A stretch of DNA of 64,000 nucleotides from Acidimicrobiaceae bacterium (GTDB taxonomy: Bacteria > Actinomycetota > Acidimicrobiia > Acidimicrobiales > JAUTXP01): positions 1 to 64,000 of the forward strand of contig JAUTXP010000056.1 of NCBI GenBank assembly GCA_030837965.1, written 5' to 3'. This document shows, piece by piece, positions 1-11,701 of this stretch. Below the pieces are notes generated by a model. The model had not been told where the DNA came from. It searched no databases and saw only the letters and a list, made by a program, of their open reading frames with translations. The translations under genes and the position numbers were made by a program. The stretch's first letter is position 1. Each line of letters begins with the position of its first letter.

Positions 1-85
1 GCAGCGCCTTCAGCGCATCGATGGTGGCGCCCGGCCCGACCGGCATGCCCGCGGCGCGCAGCGCACGCGCAAAGCCGATGATGTG
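1..85 (-). other. Fragment resembling the N-terminus of a VWA/CoxE-like protein, out of frame
   Basis: One frame over from the DUF4032 reading frame, the minus strand encodes GFARALRAAGMPVGPGATID followed by ALKAL. This resembles the start of VWA-domain CoxE-family proteins. No ATG or GTG lies just upstream in this frame. Either the DUF4032 gene lost its 3' end and was joined to a downstream gene, or an indel or assembly join falls near position 90-105. Confidence 0.35.
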
Positions 86-1067
86 GCACGGCGACCCCGG
101 TGCCCGATTCCCACTTGGCCTTGAACCGGGCGAGGTCGCCGAGCAGCGCGCGCGCCTGGTTCTCCTGCACGCGCAAGCCGGTGAGTTCGAACAGCCGCCG
201 CTGGTGATGGCCGGCCTCGACGACTTGGGTGTCGAGATGCAGCCGCAGCCCGTCCGGTTCGGCCTTGATCGTCAGTTCCGAGACGTCGAAGCCCAGCTCG
301 TTCAGCCGCCGGAGCTGAGCATTGATCCGGTAGTTCTCGCCGGGCGGCACCAGCACGTCGTGAGTCAGCTCGGTCCAGAGGCTCTCGTAGCGTGGCCGCA
401 GCGACTCGACGGCGGCCACGACATCGAAGGACTCGTCGAGCAGCCGGCCGGCTTGCAGATCCAGCATCTCCCCGGCGATGTTCTCGGTCGCGATGTCGAG
501 GTCGTAGGAGCGCTGGCCGTCCGACAGCCGCGGATGCATCTCGCCGGTCTCGGCGTCGACCAGGTAGGCCGCCAGCGCGCCGGCGTCGCGGCGGAACAGC
601 GTGTTCGACAGCGAGCAGTCACCCCAGTAGAAACCGGCCAGATGCAGCCGGACGAACAGCCCGGCCAGCGCGTCGAGCAGCCGGGTCCGCAACCCGGGCA
701 GGCTGCGGCCGGTGAACAGCGACCGATAGGGCTGCGAGAACTGCAGATGGCGCGTGATCAGCAGGCCGCCCAATTCCTCCCCGTCGTCGGCGCGGCGCTC
801 GACGACGGTTGCGTAGGCCTCGACGACGGGCACCGAGTGGTCGGCGAGGGCATGCAGCAACGCGTGTTCGCGCAACACAAAGCGGTCAGTGGCCTCCTTG
901 ACCGCGAAGACCTCGCCGCCGACATCAACGAACCGGACGAGGTGACGGGAGATGCCGCGGGGGACCTGGACGATGAGGTCGTCCGGCCAGTCAATGAGCG
1001 GGGTGTCCAAAGGCAGCCCGATGAGCTCGGTGTTCGCTCCGACGGCCGTGAAGGCGTAGCTGCCCAC
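1..1067 (-). CDS. DUF4032 kinase-like protein, partial at left edge
   Basis: This reads as an actinobacterial DUF4032 protein, a family that resembles lipopolysaccharide kinases and has no firmly assigned substrate. From a GTG start at 1067 it shows the family opening DTPLIDWPDDLIV (residues 21-33), a lysine in FAVKEAT (K57), the catalytic-loop-like WGDCSLSNT (148-156) and the metal-site-like DAETGE (171-176). It is divergent from the ECF sigma gene, with about 70 bp between the two starts. The family resemblance stops near residue 325 (around position 90-100). Beyond that the frame stays open but reads as low-complexity sequence, so the C-terminus is missing or frameshifted. The start codon is inferred. 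Confidence 0.7.
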   Translation of the reverse strand, partial: MGSYAFTAVGANTELIGLPLDTPLIDWPDDLIVQVPRGISRHLVRFVDVGGEVFAVKEATDRFVLREHALLHALADHSVPVVEAYATVVERRADDGEELGGLLITRHLQFSQPYRSLFTGRSLPGLRTRLLDALAGLFVRLHLAGFYWGDCSLSNTLFRRDAGALAAYLVDAETGEMHPRLSDGQRSYDLDIATENIAGEMLDLQAGRLLDESFDVVAAVESLRPRYESLWTELTHDVLVPPGENYRINAQLRRLNELGFDVSELTIKAEPDGLRLHLDTQVVEAGHHQRRLFELTGLRVQENQARALLGDLARFKAKWESGTGVAVPHHRLCACAARRGHAGRAGRHHRCAEGA

Positions 1068-1140
1068 CGGGCTAACCGTAGCGGCAAGAAATATCGCTCA
1101 GTCGCGTCGGAAAAGCGCCGCGCGCAACGACGATAGGGGC

Positions 1141-1677
1141 ATGAGCCCGGCGGCGAGTGGGACAGCGGACGATCCGCGCACCGCCCTGCTGCAGCTCTAC
1201 GACACGGCGCTGCCGCAGGTGTACGGCTACCTGCTGCGGCGGTGCGGACGACGGGAGGTCGCCGAGGAGCTCACATCGGAAACGTTCCTCGCGGCCGCCG
1301 CAGCAGTCGGCCAGGCCCGCCCGCCACGGGTGGATATGCCCTGGCTGGTCGGAGTGGCACGGCACAAGCTCGTCGATCACTGGCGCCGGCGCGAACGGGA
1401 AGATCGCAATCTGCGCGCTGTTGCCACCGATCCGGGCGCCGAGGATCCGTGGGACGCCCGACTCGATGCGTTGCGCGCCGAACAGACGCTCGGCGCCCTG
1501 GCGCCGCAACACCGCCTGGTCCTCACCTTGCGCTACGTCGACGACCTGCCCGTCACCGAGGTAGCCCGCCTCGTCGACCGGTCGGTGCACGCGACCGAGG
1601 GCCTGCTCGTTCGTGCCCGGCGGGCGTTCCGACTGCAGTACGAAGCCACGAACGGAGAGGGGGACGGTTATGCATGA
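1141..1677 (+). CDS. ECF-type RNA polymerase sigma factor
   Basis: This 178-residue protein has the two-domain layout of extracytoplasmic-function sigma factors. Region 2 includes LLRRCGRREVAEELTSETFL (about 33-52) and MPWLVGVARHKLVDHWRRR. Region 4 includes LAPQHRLVLTLRYVDDLPVTE, a helix-turn-helix around EVARLVDRSVHATEGLLVRAR. It would direct core RNA polymerase to alternative promoters. Its stop (1675-1677) overlaps the ATG of the next gene (1670), so the two are probably translationally coupled. No classical anti-sigma gene is present; the N-terminus of the downstream protein may play that part. Confidence 0.88.
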   Translation: MSPAASGTADDPRTALLQLYDTALPQVYGYLLRRCGRREVAEELTSETFLAAAAAVGQARPPRVDMPWLVGVARHKLVDHWRRREREDRNLRAVATDPGAEDPWDARLDALRAEQTLGALAPQHRLVLTLRYVDDLPVTEVARLVDRSVHATEGLLVRARRAFRLQYEATNGEGDGYA

Positions 1678-2914
1678 CCCGTTCGGCGACCTGCTCGACA
1701 GCGGCGCCGCCCACACCCCCGATCCGGCTTTCGCCGCCGGCCTGCGCGCCCGCCTGGAGCGAGCACTGGCCCTGCCGAGAGGAGTCGTCCCGATGACGAC
1801 AACGTCCGAGACGCGACCGGCCGCCACCGAACGCGCCGCCGCCGCGATCGTGCCCTACCTCGCCGTCGCCGACGCGCGCGCCGCGATCGACTGGTACGTC
1901 GACATCTTCGGGGCCGAGCTGGTCGATGAGCCCATTGTCATGCCGGATGGGCGGATCGGCCACGCCGAACTCTCGGTGTTCGGGGCGACGGTCTATCTGG
2001 CCGACGAACATCCGGAGATCGGCGTCGTCGCGCCCCGGCCGGCCGAAGCGGCGGTGAGCCTCATGCTGGGGGTCGACGATGCGGACGCGGTCCGGGGGCG
2101 GGCGGTGGCGGCCGGGGCCAATGGCGATCGGAAGCCGTACGACGGTTACGGCACCCGCAACGCCTGGATCGTGGACCCGTTCGGCCACCGTTGGGGACTG
2201 AACTCTCCGTTGCGGCCGGCCCGGCGCCGTTACCGGCACGGCGATGTCGGCTATGTGTCGCTCCAGGTGCCCGAGCCGGACCGGGCCGCCAACTTCTACT
2301 CGGCCGTGCTCGATTGGACGATCCGCGACGGGCGGGTCGAGGGCGCCACGACAGCCACCGGAATCATCGGCCCGTCCGACGACCGGACCCTGTTCTGCTG
2401 CTACGCCGTCGACGACGTCCACCTGGCTGCGCAACGTGTTCGCGACGCCGGCGGCGAGGCCGGTGCACCGTTCGAGCGGCCGTACGGACTCGTATCCGAT
2501 TGCGTCGACGACCAGGGCACCGCCTTTGCGCTGTACCAGCAGCCGCCCGGCGCCGACGGGCTCCGGCCACACCCCAATGGCGAGCGCGACGGCGACCTGT
2601 CCTACCTGACGCTGCTTGTGCGGGATTCGGCGCGGGCCCGGGCGTTCTACGGCGCGGTGCTCGGCTGGACGTTTACGCCCGGTCGGATCGCGGACGGCTG
2701 GCAGGTCGGGGACACCACGCCGATGATCGGGCTGAGCGGCGGCGCCGAGCGCGGCGGCGCTGTCCCGATGTGGCGGGTTCCGGACGTGGCCCGCGCCGTC
2801 GCCGCCGTGCGCGCGCAAGGTGGCACGGCGACCGACCCGGAGCCGCAGCCGTACGGACTGACGAGCGAGTGCACGGACGACCAGGGCCTGCGCTTCTACC
2901 TTGGCGAGGTCTAG
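1670..2914 (+). CDS. Three-domain VOC (glyoxalase/bleomycin resistance-like) protein with a short N-terminal extension
   Basis: The ATG at 1670 overlaps the sigma-factor stop, giving 414 residues. After a roughly 40-residue N-terminal segment (HDPFGDLLDSGAAHTPDPAF) come three vicinal-oxygen-chelate modules at about 60-185, 190-315 and 325-414. Typical VOC turns are visible: DPFGHRWGL, DDQGTAFALYQ and DDQGLRFYLGEV. The first module is of the PhnB-like type (AIDWYVDIFGAE). Substrate is unknown; isomerase, extradiol-cleavage or drug-binding roles are all known in the superfamily. The N-terminal extension sits where an anti-sigma factor would be expected, which suggests a sensor role, but that is inference. 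The gene is convergent with mtr, the stop codons overlapping by 4 bp. Confidence 0.8.
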   Translation: MHDPFGDLLDSGAAHTPDPAFAAGLRARLERALALPRGVVPMTTTSETRPAATERAAAAIVPYLAVADARAAIDWYVDIFGAELVDEPIVMPDGRIGHAELSVFGATVYLADEHPEIGVVAPRPAEAAVSLMLGVDDADAVRGRAVAAGANGDRKPYDGYGTRNAWIVDPFGHRWGLNSPLRPARRRYRHGDVGYVSLQVPEPDRAANFYSAVLDWTIRDGRVEGATTATGIIGPSDDRTLFCCYAVDDVHLAAQRVRDAGGEAGAPFERPYGLVSDCVDDQGTAFALYQQPPGADGLRPHPNGERDGDLSYLTLLVRDSARARAFYGAVLGWTFTPGRIADGWQVGDTTPMIGLSGGAERGGAVPMWRVPDVARAVAAVRAQGGTATDPEPQPYGLTSECTDDQGLRFYLGEV

Positions 2915-4272
2915 TCCAACTCGAGGGCGAGCAAGGCGTTCTCGACGACCTCGGTGAGAGCCGGGTGAATCCAGTACTGGCCGCGGGCCATCTCGCGAAC
3001 GCCGAGCCCGAAGCTCATCGCCTGCAGTATCGGCTGGATCAGGGTTGACGCCTGCTCGCCCATCAGGTGGGCGCCCAGCAACTGCCCGGTGGCCGGATCG
3101 GCGATGAGCTTGCACAGGCTGGTCGCGTCCTCCATCGCCCAGCCGTACGCGGTGCTGCCGTAGTGCTGTACAGCAGTCGTGTACGGCCGTCCGGACGCCT
3201 CGGCCGCCTGCTCGGTGATCCCGACCGACGCCAGCTGCGGATGGGTGAAGACTGCCGCCGGGACGAACCGGTGGTCGGAGGTGATGAGGCCATCCGGATG
3301 CGCCAGGTTGTGCGCGACGATCCGCTCCTCGTGATTGGCGACGTGTTTGAGTTGATAGTCCGACGACGCATCCCCGAGCGCCCACACGCCCGGCGCCGAC
3401 GTGCGCTGACAGGTGTCGACGATGATCCGACCATCCGGATGCGCGTCGACGCCGCCGGCAGCCAGATTGAGTCGATCGCCGTTGGGCACCCGCCCGGTTG
3501 CCACCAGCAGGACATCGCCGCTGACCGATTCGCCGTCGCTCAACTCGAGGGTGATTTCGCCGTCGCTCTCCTTCGCCGCGGTCACGTGCACGTTCGTTCG
3601 CAAGTGCCACCGCTCCCGCACCAGGTCGGTGAACCGCGCGGTGATCTCGCGGTCGAGGTCGCGCAGCAGCCCGCTGCGCGCCAGCACGGTCGTGTGCACC
3701 CCGAAGGCGGAGAAGACATGTGCGAACTCGGCGGCGATGTAGCCGCCGCCGAGAATCACGAGGCGTTCGGGCAGCTCGTCCAAGCGCATGATCGTGTCCG
3801 ACGTGTGGAACGGCACGCCGCTGGCGGTGATCTCGGTCGGCACGGTGGCCCGCCCACCGGCGGCCAGGACCACGTCGTCGGCCGTGAGGGTCTCGCCAGT
3901 GGACAGGTGCAGCGTGCGCGGGCCGGTGAATTCGGCGTGGGCCTCGTAGAGCGTGACGTTCGGAGTGCCTGTAGCGCGGTATTCGCGTCCGCCGACCGCG
4001 ATCGGATCGATCCGGCCGAAGATGCGGTCGCGCATCGCCGGCCAGTCGACGCGCGGCGGCGCTCCGTGCAGGTCGATCCGATCCCACTCGCGGGCGTTGA
4101 ACGCGAGATCGGCCGGATAGACGAACATCTTGGTCGGCACGCAGCCCACGTTGATGCAGGTGCCGCCGAAGAGGCCGTGTTCGACGATCGCGATCCGCCG
4201 ACCGGCCAGCTCGGGCGTGACGATCGAGTTGCCCGACCCGGTGCCGACGATGATCAGGTCGTAGTGGGCCAC
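2911..4272 (-). CDS. mtr: Mycothione reductase (NAD(P)H, FAD disulfide reductase)
   Basis: This 453-residue flavoprotein would reduce mycothiol disulfide with NADPH, maintaining the thiol pool that replaces glutathione in Actinomycetota. The sequence has an N-terminal FAD-binding GTGSGN (10-15), the redox pair C39/C44 in GGTCINVGCVPTK, a second nucleotide-binding GGGYIAAEFA, the FAD-binding ALGDASS segment and the C-terminal HPALTE (about 436-441) with the active-site His-Glu. Length and motifs fit mycothione reductase better than dihydrolipoamide dehydrogenase or mercuric reductase. Mycothiol is restricted to Actinomycetota, so this gene also helps place the organism. Confidence 0.9.
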   Translation of the reverse strand: MAHYDLIIVGTGSGNSIVTPELAGRRIAIVEHGLFGGTCINVGCVPTKMFVYPADLAFNAREWDRIDLHGAPPRVDWPAMRDRIFGRIDPIAVGGREYRATGTPNVTLYEAHAEFTGPRTLHLSTGETLTADDVVLAAGGRATVPTEITASGVPFHTSDTIMRLDELPERLVILGGGYIAAEFAHVFSAFGVHTTVLARSGLLRDLDREITARFTDLVRERWHLRTNVHVTAAKESDGEITLELSDGESVSGDVLLVATGRVPNGDRLNLAAGGVDAHPDGRIIVDTCQRTSAPGVWALGDASSDYQLKHVANHEERIVAHNLAHPDGLITSDHRFVPAAVFTHPQLASVGITEQAAEASGRPYTTAVQHYGSTAYGWAMEDATSLCKLIADPATGQLLGAHLMGEQASTLIQPILQAMSFGLGVREMARGQYWIHPALTEVVENALLALELD

Positions 4273-4288
4273 GTCCGAACGATACGGG

Positions 4289-5095
4289 TCACCAGCGCGC
4301 CACCGCCTCGGCCATCAAGTCCCCGAAGAGATGCTCGAACTCGTCGGTCTGCAGGCCGCGGGCGGCGAACCAGGTGCAGATGTTCGTGCAGTCACGCTCG
4401 AGGAAGCTCGCACCCTGCGGGTTGGCGAAGATGTCCACGATCTGCGGCACATCAATGACCATGAGCCGGCCGTGGTGGACGAGCAGGTTGTACGCCGACA
4501 GGTCACCGTGCGCGTAGCCGGCGCGGGCCAGCAAGCGCATGGCGTCGGTGCACTGAGTGAACAGGTCGATCAGCTCGACCGGCGACGGACGGCGCTGGGC
4601 CAGGCGCGGCGCGGCAGCGCCGTCCGCGTCGCCGATGAACTCGAGCATCAACTCGGTCCCGCTGACCTGCACGGGGTACGGCACCGGCGCCCCCGCCTGC
4701 CACAGGCGCGAGAGGGCGTCGAACTCCGCGTAGGCCCACTGGCCGGCGGCGAGGTCGCGGCCGTACGCGGTGCGTTTGGCCATCGCCCTGGTGTCGCGCG
4801 ACTTACGGGTGCGGCGTCCCTCCTGGTAGCCGGCGTCGCGGTGGAACAGCCGGTTCTCGGCGCCCCGGTAGCGCTTGGCCGCGAGCAGGCACTCGGGCCC
4901 GTTGGGTACGGCCCGCGAGACGAGGTGGACGTCGGCTTCCTTGCCGGTCTTGAGGACGCCCAGTTCGGTGTCGAGGGCGTTGAGGTCGGTGATGACCCAA
5001 TCCGGTCGTGGATCGGGGCCGTGCTGGGCGATGTCCCAGCTGGAGTACGCGGGCTCGTCGAAGGGTTGGTCGTCGGTCAGGTCGAACTGGTGCAC
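4289..5095 (-). CDS. RIO-family atypical serine/threonine kinase
   Basis: A 268-residue RIO-like kinase. It carries GKEADV (51-56) in place of a glycine-rich loop, the ATP-binding lysine in AAKRYR (K74), the catalytic loop HGDLSAYN (196-203) and the metal-binding IDVPQ (214-218), all RIO1 hallmarks. The GTG at 5095 is preferred because GAGGAG lies 8 nt upstream; an in-frame ATG at 5209 would add 38 residues of unconserved sequence. RIO proteins act on ribosome assembly in archaea and eukaryotes; the role of bacterial copies is not established. The gene is divergent from proS. Confidence 0.85.
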   Translation of the reverse strand: MHQFDLTDDQPFDEPAYSSWDIAQHGPDPRPDWVITDLNALDTELGVLKTGKEADVHLVSRAVPNGPECLLAAKRYRGAENRLFHRDAGYQEGRRTRKSRDTRAMAKRTAYGRDLAAGQWAYAEFDALSRLWQAGAPVPYPVQVSGTELMLEFIGDADGAAAPRLAQRRPSPVELIDLFTQCTDAMRLLARAGYAHGDLSAYNLLVHHGRLMVIDVPQIVDIFANPQGASFLERDCTNICTWFAARGLQTDEFEHLFGDLMAEAVARW

Positions 5096-5305
5096 TTGAG
5101 GATCTCCTCGGCGGGGCGCGACCGCCGAAGTCGGGGTCAGCGCGAGAGCGGATGGGCGAGCTGAGGGCAGGCCCGGGCAACGGGAGTGGACATCCGGGCA
5201 CCTCCTCATCGCGGTCCGCCGGTCAATCCGGCGCGCATCGGGGCCAGCCTGTCCCCTGCCGCCAGGGGGCGCAACCGATTTCCCCGGCGCCGATAGCCTT
5301 CGGGG

Positions 5306-7048
5306 GTGCTCCGACTCTCGACGCTCTTCCTGCGAACCCTGCGCGACGACCCCGCCGATGCCGAGGTGCCGAGCCACAAACTGCTCGTCCGGGCCGGTTA
5401 CGTCCGGCGCGTCGCGCCAGGGATTTACTCGTGGCTGCCGCTCGGCGTGATCGTGCAGGAGAACGTGGCGACCGTCGTCCGCGAAGAAATGAACCGGATC
5501 GGCTCGCAGGAAGTTCATTTCCCGGCCCTCATCCCGCGCGAGATCTTCGAGGAAAGCGGCCGGTGGGCCGCCTACGGCGACACCCTGTTCCGGCTGAAGG
5601 ACCGCAAGGACGTGGACTACCTGCTCGCGCCGACTCACGAGGAGCTCTTCACCCTGCTCGTCAAGGGCGAGTACTCGTCCTACAAGGACTACCCGCTCGC
5701 GCTGTATCAGATCCAGACGAAGTACCGCGATGAAGCCCGGCCGCGGGCCGGCATCCTGCGCGGGCGGGAGTTCGTCATGAAGGATTCGTACTCCTTCGAC
5801 ATCTCGCACGAGGGGCTCGAGAAGTCCTACCGCGCACACCGCGACGCGTACGAGCGCATCTTCAGCCGCCTCGGTTTCGACTACCGGATCGTCTTCGCCG
5901 TCTCCGGTGCAATGGGCGGGTCGGCGTCCGAGGAATTCCTGGCGCCGGCACCGTCCGGCGAGGACACCTTCGTCCAATGCACGAACTGCGACTACGCGGC
6001 GAATACCGAAGCCGTCGAGATTGCCGCGCCCCAGCGGCACGACCCGCAAGATCATCCGCCTCAGCAGGTGCTCGATACGCCCGACACACCCACCATCGAC
6101 ACGCTGGTCGAGCGCATGCGCGACCTGGGCCACGACACCACGGCCGCGGCGACGCTGAAGAACGTCGTGCTGCGCACCCGTGCTCCCGGCGCCGACGCCT
6201 GGGAGCTGTTGGTCGTGGGCGTGCCCGGAGACCGCGAGGTTGATCTCAAGCGCCTCGCCGGCCAGCTGGAGCCGGTTGTCGTCGAGCAGGCCGGCCCCGA
6301 GGATCTGGCCACCCAGCCAGGGCTCGTGAAGGGCTACATCGGACCACAGGCGCTCGCGGACCTGAAAGTGCGCTATCTCGTCGATCCGCTGGTGGTCGAG
6401 GGCAGCGCGTGGGTGACCGGCGCCAACGCCGAGGGCAAGCACGCCGCCGATGTCGTCCGCGGCCGCGACTTCACACCCGACGGCGAGATCGGCGCGGTCG
6501 AGATCCGCGACGGTGATCGCTGCGCCCGCTGCGGCTCGCCGCTGGAGATCGCGCGCGGCATCGAGCTCGGTCACGTGTTCCAGCTCGGCGAGACGTACGC
6601 GAAGACCTTCGGGCTCACCGCGCTCGACCAGAACGGGAAGCCCGTCACCATCACGATGGGCTCCTACGGCGTCGGCGTCACGCGGGCCGTCGCGGCGCTG
6701 GCCGAGCAAACCTTCGACGAGAAGGGGCTCTGCTGGCCGCGGATCATTTCCCCGGCCGACGTCCACCTGGTAGCGACCGGCAAGGACGACACGGTCTTTG
6801 CCGCGGCCGAGACATTGGCCGCGGAACTGGAAGCGGCCGGCGTGCGGGTGCTGTTCGACGACCGGCGCGGGGTCTCGCCCGGCGTGAAGTTCAAAGACGC
6901 TGAACTCATCGGTGTGCCGACCATTGCCATCGTCGGCAAGGGGTTGGCCGACGGCACGATCGAGGTGCGGGACCGCAAGAGTGACGAGTGCCGCGACGTG
7001 CCTGTCGCCGATGCGGCCCAAGCGATCGTCACCGCCGTCCGGGACTGA
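5306..7048 (+). CDS. proS: Prolyl-tRNA synthetase, bacterial type
   Basis: Charges tRNA-Pro with proline in the cytoplasm. The 580-residue length and architecture are those of the bacterial form. The class II core has motif 2 around [21 protein letters not shown] (near 140-165). An editing insertion follows (about 225-395, flanked by CTNCDY and CARCG). Motif 3 is in [13 protein letters not shown], and the C-terminal anticodon-binding domain includes [24 protein letters not shown] start gives the usual N-terminus [19 protein letters not shown]. ung follows only 2 nt after the stop, so the pair is likely cotranscribed. Confidence 0.96.
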   Translation: MLRLSTLFLRTLRDDPADAEVPSHKLLVRAGYVRRVAPGIYSWLPLGVIVQENVATVVREEMNRIGSQEVHFPALIPREIFEESGRWAAYGDTLFRLKDRKDVDYLLAPTHEELFTLLVKGEYSSYKDYPLALYQIQTKYRDEARPRAGILRGREFVMKDSYSFDISHEGLEKSYRAHRDAYERIFSRLGFDYRIVFAVSGAMGGSASEEFLAPAPSGEDTFVQCTNCDYAANTEAVEIAAPQRHDPQDHPPQQVLDTPDTPTIDTLVERMRDLGHDTTAAATLKNVVLRTRAPGADAWELLVVGVPGDREVDLKRLAGQLEPVVVEQAGPEDLATQPGLVKGYIGPQALADLKVRYLVDPLVVEGSAWVTGANAEGKHAADVVRGRDFTPDGEIGAVEIRDGDRCARCGSPLEIARGIELGHVFQLGETYAKTFGLTALDQNGKPVTITMGSYGVGVTRAVAALAEQTFDEKGLCWPRIISPADVHLVATGKDDTVFAAAETLAAELEAAGVRVLFDDRRGVSPGVKFKDAELIGVPTIAIVGKGLADGTIEVRDRKSDECRDVPVADAAQAIVTAVRD

Positions 7049-7050
7049 CC

Positions 7051-7728
7051 GTGCCGGCGCGTCCCTTGGCCGAGGTGGTCGAGCCGGGCTGGGCCCGGGC
7101 GCTGGCGCCGGTGGCCGACCAGATCGCGGCAATGGGAAAGTTCCTGCGCGCGGAACTGGCCGCCGGGCGCACGTACCTGCCGGCCGGGCCGAACATCCTG
7201 CGGGCCTTCACCCAGCCGTTCGACGACGTGCAGGTGTTGATCGTGGGCCAGGACCCGTACCCGACCCCGGGTCACCCGATCGGCCTGTCTTTCGCGGTCG
7301 AGCGGCACGTGCGGCCGATCCCGCGCAGCCTGGCCAACATCTACCGCGAGCTGCGCAACGATCTCGGCATCGAGCCACCCGACCATGGCGACCTCACCTC
7401 GTGGACGCGGCACGGTGTGCTACTGCTCAACCGCTGCCTCACCGTGGCGCCCGGATCGTCCGCAGCGCACCGGGGCAAGGGCTGGGAGGCGGTCACCGAC
7501 CAGGCGATCCGGGCGCTTGTCGCTCGAGCCACCCCGCTCGTCGCGATCCTGTGGGGACGGGACGCGCAGACGCTGCGGCCGATGCTCGGCCCGGTGCCCG
7601 TGATCGAGTCGGCGCATCCGAGCCCGATGTCGGCCGACCGCGGGTTCTTCGGTTCGCGACCCTTCAGCCGGGCCAACGCGCTGCTCGTCGAGCAGGGTGC
7701 CGAGCCGGTCGACTGGACCCTCGCCTGA
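7051..7728 (+). CDS. ung: Family 1 uracil-DNA glycosylase
   Basis: Excises uracil from DNA to start base-excision repair. The 225-residue protein has the catalytic motif [16 protein letters not shown] (Asp in the water-activating loop), LLLNRCLTV, and the DNA-intercalating HPSPMS loop. The PTPG spacing in place of the usual HGPG is typical of actinobacterial UNG. The GTG start at 7051 lies two bases after the proS stop, giving [14 protein letters not shown]. Length agrees with the family. Confidence 0.95.
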   Translation: MPARPLAEVVEPGWARALAPVADQIAAMGKFLRAELAAGRTYLPAGPNILRAFTQPFDDVQVLIVGQDPYPTPGHPIGLSFAVERHVRPIPRSLANIYRELRNDLGIEPPDHGDLTSWTRHGVLLLNRCLTVAPGSSAAHRGKGWEAVTDQAIRALVARATPLVAILWGRDAQTLRPMLGPVPVIESAHPSPMSADRGFFGSRPFSRANALLVEQGAEPVDWTLA

Positions 7729-7776
7729 GGTTGCCGAGATCGCGCCCGTCCTGGCGCAATGGGTCGAACCGCGGCG

Positions 7777-8238
7777 TTAGGCCAGTTCAGGCGGGAAGCC
7801 GCCGGTGGCAACGGGGCCCCAGCGGGTCGGCGTGATGCGTATCAAACACTTGCCCTGGTCGCGCATCGCCTGCCGGTACTCGTCCCAATCGGGGTGTTCG
7901 CCGCTGATGCACCGGAAGTACTCGACCAGCGGTTCCAGGGCGTCCGGCAGGTCGAGCACCTCGGCGGCGCCGTCGACCTGGACCCACGCGCCGCCGAAGT
8001 CGTCGGACAGCACGAGCACCGAGCAGTCGGGCGTGCGGCGCAGGTTGGCGACCTTGGCCCGCTGCGGGTAGGTGGCGACGACGATCCGCCCCTCGGCGTC
8101 GAGTCCGGCGGTCACGGGGGACAGCTGGGCTGACCCGTCCCGCCGCCGGGTGAGCAGGATCATGGAATGGCGGGGACGAACGAAGTCCAGCAATTCGTTG
8201 CGTCCTACGGACGTGGTGGTGGCGATCGTGCGCGGCAT
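7777..8238 (-). CDS. PPOX-class (pyridoxamine 5'-phosphate oxidase fold) flavin/F420-dependent oxidoreductase
   Basis: A small split-barrel protein of 153 residues from the ATG at 8238 ([16 protein letters not shown]). The pattern [26 protein letters not shown], then [22 protein letters not shown] and [14 protein letters not shown], matches the actinobacterial PPOX family that binds FMN or F420. The substrate cannot be read from sequence. An upstream extension to 8322 lacks family similarity. The gene is convergent with ung and divergent from uvrA. Confidence 0.82.
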   Translation of the reverse strand: MPRTIATTTSVGRNELLDFVRPRHSMILLTRRRDGSAQLSPVTAGLDAEGRIVVATYPQRAKVANLRRTPDCSVLVLSDDFGGAWVQVDGAAEVLDLPDALEPLVEYFRCISGEHPDWDEYRQAMRDQGKCLIRITPTRWGPVATGGFPPELA

Positions 8239-8354
8239 CCGTCCATCCTTCCCGGCCGTGCCGCCGTTGTCCGACCCGGTCATTAGGCTGGTATCCGGAC
8301 CGGGAGCAGTTCGCCCACCCACCCCGTTGTCGGCTTTCCAGCGAAAGACCCTGT

Positions 8355-11276
<2,922 letters not shown>

Positions 11277-11365
11277 AGCCCCTTTGGATGACTAGCCCGC
11301 CTCGGCGCCGGAAATAGGCCGATCGGGTCATAGACCAAGGCGGGGCAAAGGCGCAGGATTCGGAC

Positions 11366-11530
11366 ATGACGATCGCACTGGGGATGATCTTCGGAGTCCT
11401 GCTTCTGATGGCGGTGTGGATGGCCGCCAACGAGCCTGCCGAGATTGTGCTGGCAACGCATCAGGTCGAACCGGACCAGACGGATGACACTTCCGGCTGG
11501 GACCTGATGGGCTGGCACAGCTTCGGATGA
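11366..11530 (+). CDS. Possible 54-residue single-span membrane protein
   Basis: In the roughly 425-bp gap between uvrA and nadA, an ATG-started frame encodes MTIALGMIFGVLLLMAVWMA followed by an acidic tail ending GWDLMGWHSFG. One hydrophobic segment (about 2-20) suggests a membrane microprotein. No relative is recognised and no strong ribosome-binding site is visible, so it may not be expressed. Confidence 0.4.
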   Translation: MTIALGMIFGVLLLMAVWMAANEPAEIVLATHQVEPDQTDDTSGWDLMGWHSFG

Positions 11531-11663
11531 GGTGAGGTGCGGGAGTCAGCCACCTCCTCCCGGCTGGCTCTCCCACTTCCCTCGAACCCCCGGCAGCGGC
11601 GGGATCGGTCCTCCTCCCATTTGGGCCGATCCCCCCGCCGCCGGCAAGACCCCAGCAGCGAAC

Positions 11664-11694
11664 GAGCCGGTCCCACTCCTCCCGGGACCGGCTC
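11664..11694. terminator. 11-bp hairpin between the small ORF and nadA
   Basis: GAGCCGGTCCC (11664-11674) and GGGACCGGCTC (11684-11694) form a perfect stem with a 9-nt loop, 7 bp beyond the nadA stop. It can terminate nadA transcripts, and the rightward unit as well. No U-tract follows on either strand. Confidence 0.6.
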
Positions 11695-11701
11695 CTTCGC
11701 G

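Noticed and set aside
21-1136. Long plus-strand open frame opposite the DUF4032 gene
   Set aside because: Low-complexity product with no family; the minus strand carries clear kinase-like motifs. High GC keeps antisense frames open.
1100-1140. Possible ECF autoregulated promoter (GGAAAA near 1109)
   Set aside because: Spacing to any CGTC-like -10 does not fit, and the site is too close to the start codon.
1553-7132. Very long minus-strand frames opposite the VOC and proS genes and extending upstream of mtr and the RIO kinase
   Set aside because: They are read-through of GC-rich sequence; only the mtr and RIO portions in their own frames show conserved domains.
8239-8354. Possible chimeric contig join between the first 8.3 kb and uvrA
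   Set aside because: Both sides are high-GC actinobacterial genes and no abrupt sequence change can be shown without composition statistics.
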